Source of the DNA: Psychrobacillus sp. FSL H8-0483
Lineage (GTDB): Bacteria; Bacillota; Bacilli; Bacillales_A; Planococcaceae
Direction of reading: 5' to 3'
NCBI RefSeq assembly: GCF_038637725.1
Contig: NZ_CP152052.1
Coordinates: 1,409,501-1,473,500 of the forward strand
DNA: 64,000 bases
Every line of letters starts with the position of its first letter. Within the stretch, counting starts at the first letter, position 1. The translations under genes and the position numbers were made by a program. The notes under the pieces were generated by a model. The model did no database searches and had not been told where the DNA came from. It saw nothing but the letters and a program-made list of their open reading frames with translations. Positions 20,092-29,812 of the stretch are shown here, in pieces.

Positions 20092-21222
20092 GTGAGTAGT
20101 GATTTATTAGATGCGTTAACTGCGCTTGAGAAGCAAAAAGGAATTTCAAGAGATGTTTTAATAGATGCAATTGAAGCGGCATTAGTGACGGCATATAAAA
20201 GAAATTTTAACCAAGCCCAAAATGTTCGTGTAGATATTAACTTGGCAAATGGAACAATGCTTGTTTATTCTCGTAAAGATGTGGTTGAGGAAGTTGCGGA
20301 TGATCGTTTACAAATCTCATTAGAAGATGCGCAAATGATTAATCCTCATTTTGTAATTGGTGATGTTGTAGAACAAGAAGTAACACCACGTAATTTTGGA
20401 CGTATTGCTGCTCAAACTGCGAAACAAGTTGTTACACAACGTGTACGTGAAGCAGAGCGCGGTTTAATTTATGAAGAATATGTGGATCGTGAAGATGATA
20501 TCGTAAATGGTATTGTAGAGCGTCTAGATGCACGTAATATTTACGTTGGTTTAGGTAAAGTCGAAGCAGTATTACCTGTGAATGAGCAAATCCAAACAGA
20601 AACGTTTCGTCCTCATGATCGTATAAAAGTGTATATTACAAAAGTTGAGCGCACAACACGCGGACCACAAGTTTTTGTATCAAGAACACATCCTGGATTA
20701 CTTCGTCGTTTATTTGAAATGGAAGTTCCGGAAATTTTCGAGGGAATTGTTGAGATTAAATCAATTGCTCGTGAAGCAGGAGACCGCTCAAAAATTTCTG
20801 TATTTGCTCATAATGATGAAATAGATCCAGTAGGTTCTTGTGTTGGAGCAAAAGGTGCACGAGTTCAAACGATTGTGAATGAATTAAGTGGAGAAAAAAT
20901 TGACATTGTAGAATGGTCAGAAGATCCAGTAATTTTCGTTGCAAATGCACTTAGCCCTTCTAAAGTGTTAGATGTACAAGTGAACGAAGAAGAAAAGTCT
21001 ACTACAGTTGTCGTACCAGATTATCAACTTTCGCTTGCAATTGGTAAAAGAGGTCAAAATGCACGACTTGCTGCTAAATTAACTGGTTGGAAAATTGATA
21101 TTAAAAGTGAGACAGATGCAAGAGAATTAGGAATTTACCCTAACGAAAATTCTCCTCAAGTGATTATCGAAAGCTTAGAAGATGAAATGGATGACTTTGA
21201 TTTCTATAAAGACGAAGAGTAA
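20092..21222 (+). CDS. nusA: transcription termination/antitermination protein NusA
   Basis: NusA binds RNA polymerase and nascent RNA and modulates pausing and intrinsic termination. The 376-residue protein has the N-terminal polymerase-binding domain, S1 domain (about 135-200), and two KH domains with CVGAKGARVQTI and IGKRGQNARLAA. I choose GTG 20092, 8 nt after TTGAGGAG, because the protein then begins SSDLLDALTALEKQKGI as in relatives; a GTG three codons upstream has no separate ribosome site. It lacks the C-terminal acidic repeats of proteobacterial NusA, as usual in Firmicutes. Confidence 0.97.
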   Translation: MSSDLLDALTALEKQKGISRDVLIDAIEAALVTAYKRNFNQAQNVRVDINLANGTMLVYSRKDVVEEVADDRLQISLEDAQMINPHFVIGDVVEQEVTPRNFGRIAAQTAKQVVTQRVREAERGLIYEEYVDREDDIVNGIVERLDARNIYVGLGKVEAVLPVNEQIQTETFRPHDRIKVYITKVERTTRGPQVFVSRTHPGLLRRLFEMEVPEIFEGIVEIKSIAREAGDRSKISVFAHNDEIDPVGSCVGAKGARVQTIVNELSGEKIDIVEWSEDPVIFVANALSPSKVLDVQVNEEEKSTTVVVPDYQLSLAIGKRGQNARLAAKLTGWKIDIKSETDARELGIYPNENSPQVIIESLEDEMDDFDFYKDEE

Positions 21223-21247
21223 GAATAAGCAAGGATGGTGAGCGTGT

Positions 21248-21526
21248 ATGGCTATTCAAAAGAAAATTCCATTACGTAAATGTGTTGCTACTGGCGAAAT
21301 GTTTCCCAAAAAAGAAATGATTCGTATTGTTCGCTCGAAAGAAGGAGAAGTGAGCGTGGATCTGACTGGCAAAAAATCTGGTCGTGGCGCTTACGTATCT
21401 AAAACGATCGAAGCAGTAAACCAAGCGAAAAAGAAAAATTCACTTGGCAATCATTTAGAAGCGTCCGTCCCAAGTGAAATATATGATGAATTAATCGTCA
21501 TTATTGAAAGAGAAAAACTAAAATGA
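21248..21526 (+). CDS. ylxR: YlxR/RnpM nucleic-acid-binding protein
   Basis: YlxR family (DUF448) proteins bind nucleic acid; recent work names the B. subtilis protein RnpM, a modulator of RNase P. The 92-residue protein has the family signature RKCVATGEMFPKKEMIRIV near the N-terminus and GRGAYVS in the middle, with a basic surface. It overlaps ylxQ by 4 nt (ATGA) and lies between nusA and infB in standard order. Confidence 0.95.
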   Translation: MAIQKKIPLRKCVATGEMFPKKEMIRIVRSKEGEVSVDLTGKKSGRGAYVSKTIEAVNQAKKKNSLGNHLEASVPSEIYDELIVIIEREKLK

Positions 21527-21843
21527 CAATAGAGCAGCAAATTTTACAGTTACTTGGCCTTGCTACACGAGCAAGGAAAACTATTTCAGGCGAAGAGTTA
21601 GTCGTAAAAGAAATAAGAAGCCAGAAAGCTAAATTAGTACTTATTTCGACTGATGCTTCTAAAAATACATCAAAAAAAATTAATGATAAATGTGCATCTT
21701 TTAACGTTGAGCTGCATGTCTTTGGAGACCGGCACGATCTCGGACATGCGACGGGAAAAGAGGCCAGAGTGGCAATAGCCATTATGGATGACGGTTTCGC
21801 TAAAAAACTGTCCGGCCTTCTCAACGAATATAACCGGGGGTGA
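21523..21843 (+). CDS. ylxQ: YlxQ, L7Ae-family RNA-binding protein
   Basis: YlxQ is a ribosomal L7Ae/L30e-like protein expected to bind kink-turn RNA; its exact target is unsettled. The 106-residue protein has [39 protein letters not shown], and [16 protein letters not shown], the L7Ae RNA-binding core. The start overlaps the ylxR stop, and the gene ends 4 nt before infB; its last codons include the GGGGGTGA that serves as the infB ribosome site. Confidence 0.95.
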   Translation: MTIEQQILQLLGLATRARKTISGEELVVKEIRSQKAKLVLISTDASKNTSKKINDKCASFNVELHVFGDRHDLGHATGKEARVAIAIMDDGFAKKLSGLLNEYNRG

Positions 21844-21847
21844 GCTA

Positions 21848-24145
21848 ATGACTAAAATCAGAGTTCATGAATACGCGAAACAAATAGATAAATCTAGTAA
21901 AGAAGTTATTGAGCAATTAGGAAAACTAAACATTCAAGTGACGAATCATATGTCAACACTTGAGGGAGATGCCGTAACTAAATTGGATAGCGTCTATAAA
22001 AAATCAACAGAACAACCTAAAGCAACTACTCAAGGTCAATCAAGACCAACAAACCAAGGTCAATCAAGACCAACAAACCAAGGTCAATCAAGACCAACAA
22101 ATCAAGGTCAGTCAAGACCAACAAATCAAGGTCAATCAAGACCAACGAACCAAGGTCAATCAAGACCAGCTGCTCAAAGCACTTCTCAAAGTACTACGCA
22201 AGGAACGAACAATCAATCAAAAGATAAAAAAACTTTTACTAATAACAATCGACCAGGTGGTCAAAATCGTCCAGGAGGACAAAATAGACCGGGTGGTCAA
22301 AATAGACCAGGCCAAAAATTCCAAAAGAGAAGAAAAGGACCAACAACACCTGTTCAACCTCCAGTACCAAGAAAAGAAAGAGAACTTCCTGCGAAAATTA
22401 CATTTACAGAGTCATTAACTGTAACAGAGCTAGCGAAAAAACTTGGTCGCGAGCCAGCTGAAATTATTAAAAAACTGTTTTTACTTGGGGTAATGGCAAC
22501 AATTAACCAAGTACTTGACAAGGATGCAATTGAGTTAATTTGTGCAGACTATGGAGTAGAAGTGGAAGAAGAAATCAAAATCGATATTACTGATTTAGAA
22601 GTTCATTTCGAGTCTACAGAAGAAGACAGCGCAAATACAACAGAACGTCCACCGGTTGTAACAATTATGGGACATGTTGACCACGGTAAAACAACACTTC
22701 TAGACTCTATACGTAACACAAAAGTTACGGCTGGAGAAGCAGGTGGTATTACACAACATATCGGTGCATACCAAATTGTAGACAATGGCAAAAAGATTAC
22801 TTTCTTAGATACACCAGGACATGCTGCATTTACAACAATGCGTGCTCGTGGAGCTAAAGTTACGGATATTACTATTCTTGTTGTTGCTGCAGATGATGGA
22901 GTTATGCCACAAACTGTAGAAGCTATTAACCATGCGAAAGCTGCAGAGGTTCCAATCATTGTTGCAGTAAACAAAATGGATAAGCCAGCTGCAAATCCAG
23001 ACCGTGTTATGCAAGAATTAACTGAACATGGATTAGTTTCAGAAGCTTGGGGCGGAGAAACAATTTTTGTTCCAATCTCAGCATTAAATGGCGATGGAAT
23101 TGACAATCTTCTTGAAATGGTATTACTAGTATCAGAAGTTGCAGAGCTAAAAGCAAATCCAAAACGTCTTGCACTTGGAACAGTAATTGAAGCTCAACTG
23201 GATAAAGGTAGAGGATCAGTTGCAACACTATTAGTACAAGATGGTACACTTAAAGTAGGAGATCCAATTGTTGTAGGTCACGCATTTGGACGCGTACGAG
23301 CAATGGTAAATGACCTTGGTCGTCGTGTAAAAGAAGCGGGCCCATCTACTCCAGTAGAAATTACCGGATTAAATGAAGTACCACAAGCAGGAGATCGCTT
23401 TGTAGTATTTGAAGACGAAAAAACGGCACGTCAAGTTGGAGAATCTCGTGCTTCAGAAGCACAAGTTAGCCAACGCTCTGAAAAAGCTCGTGTTACATTA
23501 GACAATTTATTTGATCAAATGAAACAAGGAGAAATGAAAGAGTTAAACTTAATTGTTAAAGCAGATGTACAAGGTACTGTAGAGGCAATGGCAGCTTCAT
23601 TAATGAAAATTGAAGTAGAAGGTGTAAATGTTCGAATCATTCACACTGGAGCAGGAGCAATTACAGAATCAGATATTAGCCTTGCAGCAGCATCAAACGC
23701 TATCGTAATTGGTTTTAATGTTCGTCCAGATACAAATGCAAAACGTGCAGCTGATCAAGAAGGCGTTGACATCCGTTTACACAGAGTTATTTATAAAGTA
23801 ATCGAAGAAATTGAATCTGCGATGACAGGATTACTAGATCCTGAATTCCAAGAAAAAATTATCGGTCAAGCAGAAATTCGTGAAACATTTAAAGTTTCAA
23901 AAGTAGGAACAATTGCTGGTTCATACGTTACAGAAGGTAAGATTTCGAGAGATAGTGGTGTTCGTATTATCCGTGATTCCATCGTTATTTTTGAAGGCGA
24001 ATTAGATACATTAAAACGTTTTAAAGATGACGCAAAAGAAGTAGCAAAAGGATACGAATGTGGTATTACGATTAAAAACTTCAATGATGTTAAAGAAGGC
24101 GACATCATCGAAGCCTACATTATGGAAGAAATCAAACGAAAATGA
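21848..24145 (+). CDS. infB: translation initiation factor IF-2
   Basis: IF-2 is the GTPase that brings fMet-tRNA to the 30S subunit and promotes subunit joining. I choose ATG 21848 after GGGGGTGA, giving 765 aa starting [20 protein letters not shown] (IF2_N domain); an ATG 20 codons earlier lies inside ylxQ. Residues about 62-155 are low-complexity with six 8-residue repeats (QGQSRPTN) and a run of RPGGQN repeats. Then come the second IF2_N domain, G1 GHVDHGKTT (about 275), G3 DTPGHAAF, G4 NKMDK, and the C-terminal domains binding fMet-tRNA. It overlaps ylxP by 4 nt. Confidence 0.98.
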   Translation: MTKIRVHEYAKQIDKSSKEVIEQLGKLNIQVTNHMSTLEGDAVTKLDSVYKKSTEQPKATTQGQSRPTNQGQSRPTNQGQSRPTNQGQSRPTNQGQSRPTNQGQSRPAAQSTSQSTTQGTNNQSKDKKTFTNNNRPGGQNRPGGQNRPGGQNRPGQKFQKRRKGPTTPVQPPVPRKERELPAKITFTESLTVTELAKKLGREPAEIIKKLFLLGVMATINQVLDKDAIELICADYGVEVEEEIKIDITDLEVHFESTEEDSANTTERPPVVTIMGHVDHGKTTLLDSIRNTKVTAGEAGGITQHIGAYQIVDNGKKITFLDTPGHAAFTTMRARGAKVTDITILVVAADDGVMPQTVEAINHAKAAEVPIIVAVNKMDKPAANPDRVMQELTEHGLVSEAWGGETIFVPISALNGDGIDNLLEMVLLVSEVAELKANPKRLALGTVIEAQLDKGRGSVATLLVQDGTLKVGDPIVVGHAFGRVRAMVNDLGRRVKEAGPSTPVEITGLNEVPQAGDRFVVFEDEKTARQVGESRASEAQVSQRSEKARVTLDNLFDQMKQGEMKELNLIVKADVQGTVEAMAASLMKIEVEGVNVRIIHTGAGAITESDISLAAASNAIVIGFNVRPDTNAKRAADQEGVDIRLHRVIYKVIEEIESAMTGLLDPEFQEKIIGQAEIRETFKVSKVGTIAGSYVTEGKISRDSGVRIIRDSIVIFEGELDTLKRFKDDAKEVAKGYECGITIKNFNDVKEGDIIEAYIMEEIKRK
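22031..22174 (+). repeat. six tandem 24-bp repeats inside infB
   Basis: Copies begin at 22031, 22055, 22079, 22103, 22127 and 22151, each encoding QGQSRPTN (the last QGQSRPAA). Copies differ by only a few third-position changes. A second, shorter 18-bp-type repeat (RPGGQN) follows at about 22250-22311. Confidence 0.92.
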
Positions 24146-24420
24146 TTGTATATGCAGAGTGTGAATTTTTGATTCCTACTGCACATTCATTGAAAGAAAA
24201 AAGAGCAGTTCTTCAACGAACGCTCTCTCGCACGAAACAAAAGTTCAATGTTTCTATTTCGGAAATTGATCACCAAGATGTATGGCAGCGGACGACTATT
24301 GGGATCGTATGTGTTGCTTCCCAAAAGGATGCTGCTGAACGAGAGCTTACACATGCCATCGGCCATTTAGAATCTTTTCCAGAATGGGAATGCATTGATA
24401 TAAGAAAAGAACATTTATGA
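24142..24420 (+). CDS. ylxP: YlxP, DUF503 protein
   Basis: YlxP is a small conserved protein of unknown function encoded between infB and rbfA in Firmicutes. The 92-residue protein has the DUF503 signatures [15 protein letters not shown] near residue 11, [20 protein letters not shown] and the closing [13 protein letters not shown]. The start overlaps the infB stop (ATGA), so it is translationally coupled to IF-2, which with the rbfA neighbour suggests a ribosome-related job; this is inference. Confidence 0.93.
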   Translation: MIVYAECEFLIPTAHSLKEKRAVLQRTLSRTKQKFNVSISEIDHQDVWQRTTIGIVCVASQKDAAERELTHAIGHLESFPEWECIDIRKEHL

Positions 24421-24442
24421 TAGAAAATGAGGTGTAGCCATC

Positions 24443-24787
24443 ATGTCGATGCGCGCTAACCGAGTTGCGGAACAAATGAAAAAAGAGTTAGGCGAAATTA
24501 TAGGCCGAAAACTAAAGGATCCTAACATAGGTTTTGTCACTGTAACTGATGTGGCAGTAACTGGTGATCTTCAACAAGCGACTGTTTATATTACTGTCCT
24601 TAATGGAAATAATGGGTCTACTTTAAAAGCTTTGGAAAAAGCGAAAGGGTTTATTCGCTCTGAAATCAGTCAACGTATTAGATTACGTATTACGCCTGAA
24701 CTACTATTTGAAATTGATGAATCTGCAGCTTATGGAAATCGTATAGATAATTTATTAAGACAGATTAATAAACCATCTGAGGAATAA
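24443..24787 (+). CDS. rbfA: ribosome-binding factor A
   Basis: RbfA binds the 30S subunit and helps mature the 5' end of 16S rRNA, notably in cold shock. The 114-residue KH-like protein shows [17 protein letters not shown] at the N-terminus, [20 protein letters not shown], and [19 protein letters not shown] with the conserved P-x-L-x-F core. The ATG follows GAGGTG. A terminator lies between it and truB. Confidence 0.97.
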   Translation: MSMRANRVAEQMKKELGEIIGRKLKDPNIGFVTVTDVAVTGDLQQATVYITVLNGNNGSTLKALEKAKGFIRSEISQRIRLRITPELLFEIDESAAYGNRIDNLLRQINKPSEE

Positions 24788-24800
24788 AAACAAACAAAGG

Positions 24801-24831
24801 AGTCTGCTTACTTAATCGAGCAGACTTTTTT
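24801..24831 (+). terminator. intrinsic terminator between rbfA and truB
   Basis: Perfect 8-bp arms 24801-24808 and 24819-24826 are followed by six T residues. Confidence 0.85.
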
Positions 24832-24862
24832 GTTGTATATAATGAATATAGAGGTGAATGAA

Positions 24863-25783
24863 ATGTATGAAGGTATACTTCCATTATGGAAAGAAAAAGG
24901 GATGACTTCCCATGACTGCATTTTTAAATTACGCAAAATATTAAAAATGAAACGAATCGGACATACAGGCACGCTAGATCCAAATGTGGAAGGAGTACTG
25001 CCTATCTGCTTAGGGCAGGCCACCAAAGTATCCGAGTATATTATGAATGAGGGTAAGTCATACGTTGCGACTGTCTCCATCGGAACCTCGACAACAACAG
25101 AAGATGCTGATGGAGAGGTTGTAAACCAAAATGATACAAATAAAAGCTTTTCGAGACAACAAATCTTGGATGTGCTCAAACAACTAACTGGAGAGATAAC
25201 TCAAACTCCACCGATGTACTCAGCTGTGAAAGTAAACGGTAAAAAGTTATATGAATATGCAAGAGAAGGAAAAGAAGTAGAGCGTCCAAGTAGAATTGTG
25301 ACAATTTACAACTTAGATTTACTAGACGAAGCCACTTTTTTTACAGGTGAAAATGTTACTTTTTCTATTGAAATTGGTTGTAGTAAAGGTACATATATTC
25401 GTACACTTGCAGTGCAAATTGGTGAGTTGCTCGGTTTTCCGGCGCATATGTCCTCTTTAGTTCGAACTGCTTCAGGAAACTTTACAAAAGAACAATGTTT
25501 AACATTGGCTGAAGTGCAAAATGCAGTTGAAAACGGCCTGTTAAAAGAAACTATATTACCTTTAAAACATGCTCTTGCAAGTTGGCCGTCCATAGAGATA
25601 GTAGACGAAACAAGAAAGAGTATAACTAATGGTCAAGTGGTAGAAAGAGATCCTTTACTGGAAACTAATGAGAAAATCATTTATACAATAGATTCCAATC
25701 CTTTTGCTGTTTATATTAACCATCCGACAAAAAGTGGTATGATGAAACTAGAAAAAATGTTTGCAACTGAAAAAGGAGAATAG
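24863..25783 (+). CDS. truB: tRNA pseudouridine(55) synthase
   Basis: TruB isomerises U55 in the T-psi-C loop of tRNAs. I choose ATG 24863 after GAGGTGA; the upstream ATG at 24842 lacks a ribosome site. The 306-residue protein shows GILPLWKEKGMTSHD, the catalytic aspartate motif GHTGTLDPNVEGVLPI near residue 35-50, KSYVATVSIGTST, TPPMYSAVKVNGKKLYEYAR and GTYIRTLAVQIGE. It is followed by ribF with 1 nt between. Confidence 0.97.
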   Translation: MYEGILPLWKEKGMTSHDCIFKLRKILKMKRIGHTGTLDPNVEGVLPICLGQATKVSEYIMNEGKSYVATVSIGTSTTTEDADGEVVNQNDTNKSFSRQQILDVLKQLTGEITQTPPMYSAVKVNGKKLYEYAREGKEVERPSRIVTIYNLDLLDEATFFTGENVTFSIEIGCSKGTYIRTLAVQIGELLGFPAHMSSLVRTASGNFTKEQCLTLAEVQNAVENGLLKETILPLKHALASWPSIEIVDETRKSITNGQVVERDPLLETNEKIIYTIDSNPFAVYINHPTKSGMMKLEKMFATEKGE

Positions 25784-25784
25784 T

Positions 25785-26738
25785 ATGGACGTACATCACT
25801 TATCTTACCCAAATCATTTATATAAAAATGAAAGAAATGAAGCATATTCTTTAGCAATAGGCTTCTTTGATGGAGTGCATTCGGGACATCAAGCAGTGAT
25901 CCAAGAAGCAGTAGATAAAGGAAGAGAGCTAAATGTGAAAACAGCGGTGATGACATTTGATCCTCATCCATCCTTAGTTCTTGGAGGTAGAAAAGAGCAA
26001 GTATTTTATATTACACCACTGGAACAAAAAATAGAGCTATTAAAAGAGTTACAAGTGGATGCTGTATTTGTCGTACGATTTACTTCTGATTTTGCAAAAT
26101 TAACACCTGCACAGTTTATAGAGGCTTTTATTAAGAATGCAAATGTGAAGCATGTAACTGCAGGATTTGATTTTACATTCGGAGCATTTGGAAAAGGGAC
26201 ATTAGAACATATGGCTCAGCTCTCAGAAGGGAAATATACCGTTTCTGTTGTTGGAAAACAGGAGCTTACTGGGGAGAAAATAAGTTCTACTAGAATAAGA
26301 GCAGAACTAAAAGTTGGGAATATGGAAAAAGTAAAAGAATTATTAGGTCGTCCTTTTATGTTATCTGGTGTTGTTGTACACGGGGATAAAAGAGGTAGGA
26401 CAATCGATTTTCCTACTGCAAATGTTCAACTCAAGGAAGGACAATTTACGCCAGCAACTGGTGTATATGCCGTTAAGATTCGTATACAAGAAAAGTGGCA
26501 TGATGGAGTTTGTAATGTTGGTTTTAAGCCAACCTTTAATAATCCGGATGAGAAAAAGCTTTCCATTGAAGTACATATTTTTCATTTTGATCAATCCATT
26601 TATGGGGAGGAAGTAATCGTTCATTGGTACAAGCGTATTCGCTCCGAACAGAAATTTAATGGTATTGATGAATTGAAAGCACAAATTGGAAAAGACAAAT
26701 TAGTCGCAATCGACTATTTCAAAAACAATATAGTATAA
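25785..26738 (+). CDS. ribF: bifunctional riboflavin kinase/FAD synthetase
   Basis: RibF phosphorylates riboflavin to FMN and adenylates FMN to FAD. The 317-residue protein has an N-terminal nucleotidyltransferase domain with IGFFDGVHSGHQAVI and TFDPHPSLVLG, and the ISSTRIRAEL motif near residue 170, followed by the C-terminal riboflavin kinase domain with GDKRGRTIDFPTAN and GVYAV. I choose ATG 25785, which follows AAAAGGAGAA at the truB end, over an upstream in-frame codon inside truB. Confidence 0.97.
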   Translation: MDVHHLSYPNHLYKNERNEAYSLAIGFFDGVHSGHQAVIQEAVDKGRELNVKTAVMTFDPHPSLVLGGRKEQVFYITPLEQKIELLKELQVDAVFVVRFTSDFAKLTPAQFIEAFIKNANVKHVTAGFDFTFGAFGKGTLEHMAQLSEGKYTVSVVGKQELTGEKISSTRIRAELKVGNMEKVKELLGRPFMLSGVVVHGDKRGRTIDFPTANVQLKEGQFTPATGVYAVKIRIQEKWHDGVCNVGFKPTFNNPDEKKLSIEVHIFHFDQSIYGEEVIVHWYKRIRSEQKFNGIDELKAQIGKDKLVAIDYFKNNIV

Positions 26739-26916
26739 TTATTCCGTAGACTTCAGCTCCTGAGCTTTTCTAATAAGATTAATTAGTTGCTTCACGACTG
26801 GCAATATGATACTCTATATAAGTACAAGACTGTACTTAACCTTTCCTTGGCTTTTTCGATTCTCCAACGATTGCTCAGGAATAGGGGATATTAAGAATTA
26901 TTAGGAGGAAACCAAC
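26739..26916 (+). promoter_or_regulatory. rpsO leader, candidate S15 autoregulatory RNA
   Basis: The 178-nt region contains a long-range pairing CCTGAGC (26759-26765) with GCTCAGG (26873-26879) that closes a structure, and an internal hairpin AGTACA/TGTACT (26821-26836). Multi-branched S15-binding leaders are known upstream of rpsO in Bacillaceae, so an S15 feedback site is likely. The ribosome site AGGAGG follows at 26902. Confidence 0.6.
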
Positions 26917-27186
26917 ATGGCAATTACAAAAGAACGTAAAAATGAACTAATCGCTGAGTTCAGAACTCACGAAAGCGATACTGGATCTGCTGATATTCAA
27001 ATCGCAGTTCTTACAGAAGAGATCAACTCTTTAAACGAACATTTACGTACACACAAAAAAGATCATCACTCACGTCGTGGTCTATTTAAAATGGTTGGAC
27101 GTCGCCGTAACTTATTAAAATACTTACGTGAAAACGAAGTACAACGTTACCGTGAGCTAATCGCAAAACTTGGTTTACGTCGATAA
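26917..27186 (+). CDS. rpsO: 30S ribosomal protein S15
   Basis: S15 is a primary binder of the 16S rRNA central-domain three-way junction. The 89-residue protein has the standard length and signatures [39 protein letters not shown] and [17 protein letters not shown]. The ATG follows TAGGAGGAAACC. A terminator lies 15 nt after the stop. Confidence 0.98.
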   Translation: MAITKERKNELIAEFRTHESDTGSADIQIAVLTEEINSLNEHLRTHKKDHHSRRGLFKMVGRRRNLLKYLRENEVQRYRELIAKLGLRR

Positions 27187-27200
27187 GATACCACCTAGGA

Positions 27201-27223
27201 AAGCGGGATTTATCCCGCTTTTT
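27201..27223 (+). terminator. intrinsic terminator after rpsO
   Basis: Perfect 8-bp arms 27201-27208 and 27213-27220 with a 4-nt loop and T-run. Confidence 0.9.
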
Positions 27224-27243
27224 CTATTGGGTCTATTAAAAAT

Positions 27244-27346
27244 AAAAGTGTTTTTACATTTATTGATTAGTCTTTAGGTGCTAATCGCTCGAGTTTGAAT
27301 GCCAATTTATGAATCAGGCTGGCGAGTGACTTGCACTTTTTTATAA
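27244..27346 (+). promoter_or_regulatory. candidate structured RNA upstream of pnp
   Basis: Three nested pairings can form: AAAAGTG (27244-27250) with CACTTTT (27334-27340), TCGCTCG (27285-27291) with CGAGTGA (27323-27329, one wobble), and GCCA (27301-27304) with TGGC (27319-27322). The outer stem ends in a T-run, as in a terminator. It is followed by another 110 nt before pnp. No known riboswitch motif is recognised. Confidence 0.4.
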
Positions 27347-27453
27347 AATCTTTCGCATAGTTTCGTTATTTTTGATACACTACTTATGATACATACACCC
27401 TTTATATACCCTTTTTTAAAGGAGTTTTTGAAGTTGAGAGGAGTCCAGATTAA

Positions 27454-29580
27454 ATGAGTGAAAAGAAAGTATTTACGTACGAATGGGCAGGTCGTCCGTT
27501 GCAAGTAGAAATTGGACAACTTGCAAAACAAGCGAATGGCGCAGTATTAGTAAGATATGGTGATACAAGTGTATTATCTGTAGCAACTGCTTCGAAGAAT
27601 CCAAAGAACTTAGACTTTTTCCCTTTAACAGTTAATTATGAAGAAAAATTATATGCTGTTGGTAAAATTCCAGGTGGATTTATTAAACGTGAGGGACGTC
27701 CTTCTGAGAGAGCGATATTAACTAGCCGTTTAATTGACCGTCCAATTCGTCCACTATTTCCAGACGGATTCCGTAACGAGGTTCAAGTAATTTCCATCGT
27801 TATGTCTGTAGACCAAAACTGTTCATCTGAGATGGCTGCAATGTTAGGCTCTTCTCTAGCACTTAGCGTGTCGGACATTCCTTTTGATGGACCGATTGCT
27901 GGAGTTCAGGTTGGTTTAATTGGTGATGAGTTTATCATAAATCCAACGGTTGAACAAATGGAGAAAAGTATTTTAGATCTTACTGTAGCTGGAACAAAAG
28001 ATGCAATCAACATGGTAGAAGCAGGAGCAAAAGAAGTTTCTGAAGAAGTTGTGTTAGAAGCAATTATGTTTGGTCATAGTGAAATCGTTAAACTAATTGA
28101 ATTCCAAGAAAAAGTTGTTGCTGAAATTGGAAAAGAGAAGAAAGAAATTGCTCTTTTTGAATTAGATAAAGAACTTTTTGCAGAAGTAAAAGATCTTTGT
28201 GAAGCAAAACTGGTACAAGCTATTCAAGTGCAAGAAAAGCATGCTCGTGAAGATGCAATTAGTGAAGTTAAAACAGAAGTTTTAGCGCAATATACAGAAA
28301 AAGAAGCAACAGAAGAAACATTAAAACAAGTTCGTGAAATTTTGGATGCTATGGTTAAAGACGAAGTTCGTCGTTTAATCACAGATGATAAAATTCGTCC
28401 GGATGGTCGTGGTGTAGCTGAAATTCGTCCTCTTTCTTCTGAAGTTGGCATTTTGCCTAGAACACATGGTTCTGGATTATTTACACGAGGTCAAACACAA
28501 GCATTAAGTATTTGTACATTAGGGCCCCTTGGCGATGTTCAAATTATTGATGGTATTGGATTAGAAGAATCGAAACGCTTTATGCATCATTACAACTTCC
28601 CTCAATTCAGCGTAGGGGAAACTGGACCAATTCGTGCTCCAGGTCGTCGTGAAATTGGACATGGTGCATTAGGGGAACGCGCTCTTGAAGCAGTTATTCC
28701 AGATGAAAATGATTTCCCATATACACTTCGTTTAGTAGCGGAAGTATTAGAATCAAATGGTTCTACTTCTCAGGCAAGTATTTGCGCATCAACTCTTGCA
28801 ATGATGGATGCTGGTGTGCCTCTTAAAGCACCGGTTGCAGGTATTGCAATGGGTCTTGTGAAAAAAGGCGACAACTATACGATTTTAACAGATATTCAAG
28901 GAATGGAAGATCACCTTGGAGATATGGACTTTAAAGTAGCTGGTACATCTAAAGGGATCACAGCACTTCAAATGGATATCAAAATTGACGGGCTATCTAA
29001 AACCATTTTAGAAGAAGCACTTGAACAAGCTAAAATTGGACGTATGCAAATTTTAGAAAGCATGCTTGCAACAATTTCAGAACCTCGTGAGAAATTGTCT
29101 GCTTATGCACCGAAAATTGTTGTGATCAAAATTAATCCGGACAAAATCCGTGATGTTATCGGACCAGGCGGGAAACAAATTAATAAAATCATTGATGAAA
29201 CTGGTGTAAAAATTGATACAGAGCAAGATGGTACAATTTACATTGCTTCAGCAGATGAAGTGATGATCGCTCGTGCAAAAGAAATTATCGAAAACATTGT
29301 TCGTGTTGCACAAGTTGGTGAATACTATCTAGGGAAAGTAAAACGAATTGAAAAGTTCGGTGCTTTCGTAGAAATTTTCACAGGAAAAGACGGATTACTG
29401 CATATTTCAGAAATTCAAGAAGAACGTACGAAAAATGTAGAAGATGTGCTTAAAATTGGTGATGAACTTTTAGTAAAAGTTATTGAAATTGACAATCAAG
29501 GTCGCGTAAACTTATCTCGTAAAGTGGTATTAAAAGAGGAAAAAGAACGCGAAGAACAAAAAGAACAAAAAGAACAATAA
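27454..29580 (+). CDS. pnp: polyribonucleotide nucleotidyltransferase
   Basis: PNPase degrades RNA 3' to 5' phosphorolytically and is a core part of the degradosome network with RNase Y and J, both also encoded in this window. The 708-residue protein has two RNase PH domains (about 1-140 and 310-540; [20 protein letters not shown] and [14 protein letters not shown]), a helical linker, a KH domain with [16 protein letters not shown] (about 565) and an S1 domain (about 622-695). The ATG follows GAGAGGAG. The C-terminus carries EQKEQ repeats. Confidence 0.98.
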   Translation: MSEKKVFTYEWAGRPLQVEIGQLAKQANGAVLVRYGDTSVLSVATASKNPKNLDFFPLTVNYEEKLYAVGKIPGGFIKREGRPSERAILTSRLIDRPIRPLFPDGFRNEVQVISIVMSVDQNCSSEMAAMLGSSLALSVSDIPFDGPIAGVQVGLIGDEFIINPTVEQMEKSILDLTVAGTKDAINMVEAGAKEVSEEVVLEAIMFGHSEIVKLIEFQEKVVAEIGKEKKEIALFELDKELFAEVKDLCEAKLVQAIQVQEKHAREDAISEVKTEVLAQYTEKEATEETLKQVREILDAMVKDEVRRLITDDKIRPDGRGVAEIRPLSSEVGILPRTHGSGLFTRGQTQALSICTLGPLGDVQIIDGIGLEESKRFMHHYNFPQFSVGETGPIRAPGRREIGHGALGERALEAVIPDENDFPYTLRLVAEVLESNGSTSQASICASTLAMMDAGVPLKAPVAGIAMGLVKKGDNYTILTDIQGMEDHLGDMDFKVAGTSKGITALQMDIKIDGLSKTILEEALEQAKIGRMQILESMLATISEPREKLSAYAPKIVVIKINPDKIRDVIGPGGKQINKIIDETGVKIDTEQDGTIYIASADEVMIARAKEIIENIVRVAQVGEYYLGKVKRIEKFGAFVEIFTGKDGLLHISEIQEERTKNVEDVLKIGDELLVKVIEIDNQGRVNLSRKVVLKEEKEREEQKEQKEQ

Positions 29581-29582
29581 TT

Positions 29583-29700
29583 AAGAAAAGCGGAAGCGCC
29601 TATGTCAGCCTCGATAGGCAAATAGGGAATAGCGAGGAGGCAGCTCCAAGCCACCACAGCTATTACACATTTGACCCCGAGGGGAAAGGCGCTAAAGTCT
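29583..29700. repeat. GC-rich intergenic repeat between pnp and mlpA
   Basis: This element begins AAAAGCGGAAGCGCC and ends AGGCGCT. AGCGCC (29595-29600) pairs with GGCGCT (29688-29693) as an outer stem, with inner hairpins GCCTAT/ATAGGC and CCCC-GA-GGGG. It resembles a widespread noncoding repeat of Bacillaceae intergenic regions that I recall starting with GGAAGCGCC. No coding frame is seen. In B. subtilis ylxY lies here. Confidence 0.65.
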
Positions 29701-29738
29701 AGACATATAATAAGTAGAAAAGTTATACTTTTTAAACA

Positions 29739-29779
29739 AAAAAGGTTGATCGTAGACAAGTATCTACGGCAACCTTTTT
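29739..29779 (+). terminator. intrinsic terminator before mlpA
   Basis: AAAGGTTG (29741-29748) pairs with the CAACCTTT segment ending near 29777, with an inner CGTAGA/TCTACG stem, followed by T residues. Confidence 0.82.
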
Positions 29780-29812
29780 AATTGGGTGAATAGAATAAAT
29801 AGGGGTGCTAAT

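Noticed and set aside
21788-21847. A 20-residue N-terminal extension of IF-2
   Set aside because: It lies inside ylxQ; ATG 21848 has a good ribosome site and gives the standard IF-2 N-terminus.
22603-23106. A 167-codon open frame on the minus strand inside infB
   Set aside because: It lies wholly opposite the IF-2 GTPase domain, has no ribosome site and its composition follows from the codon bias of infB. It is a shadow frame.
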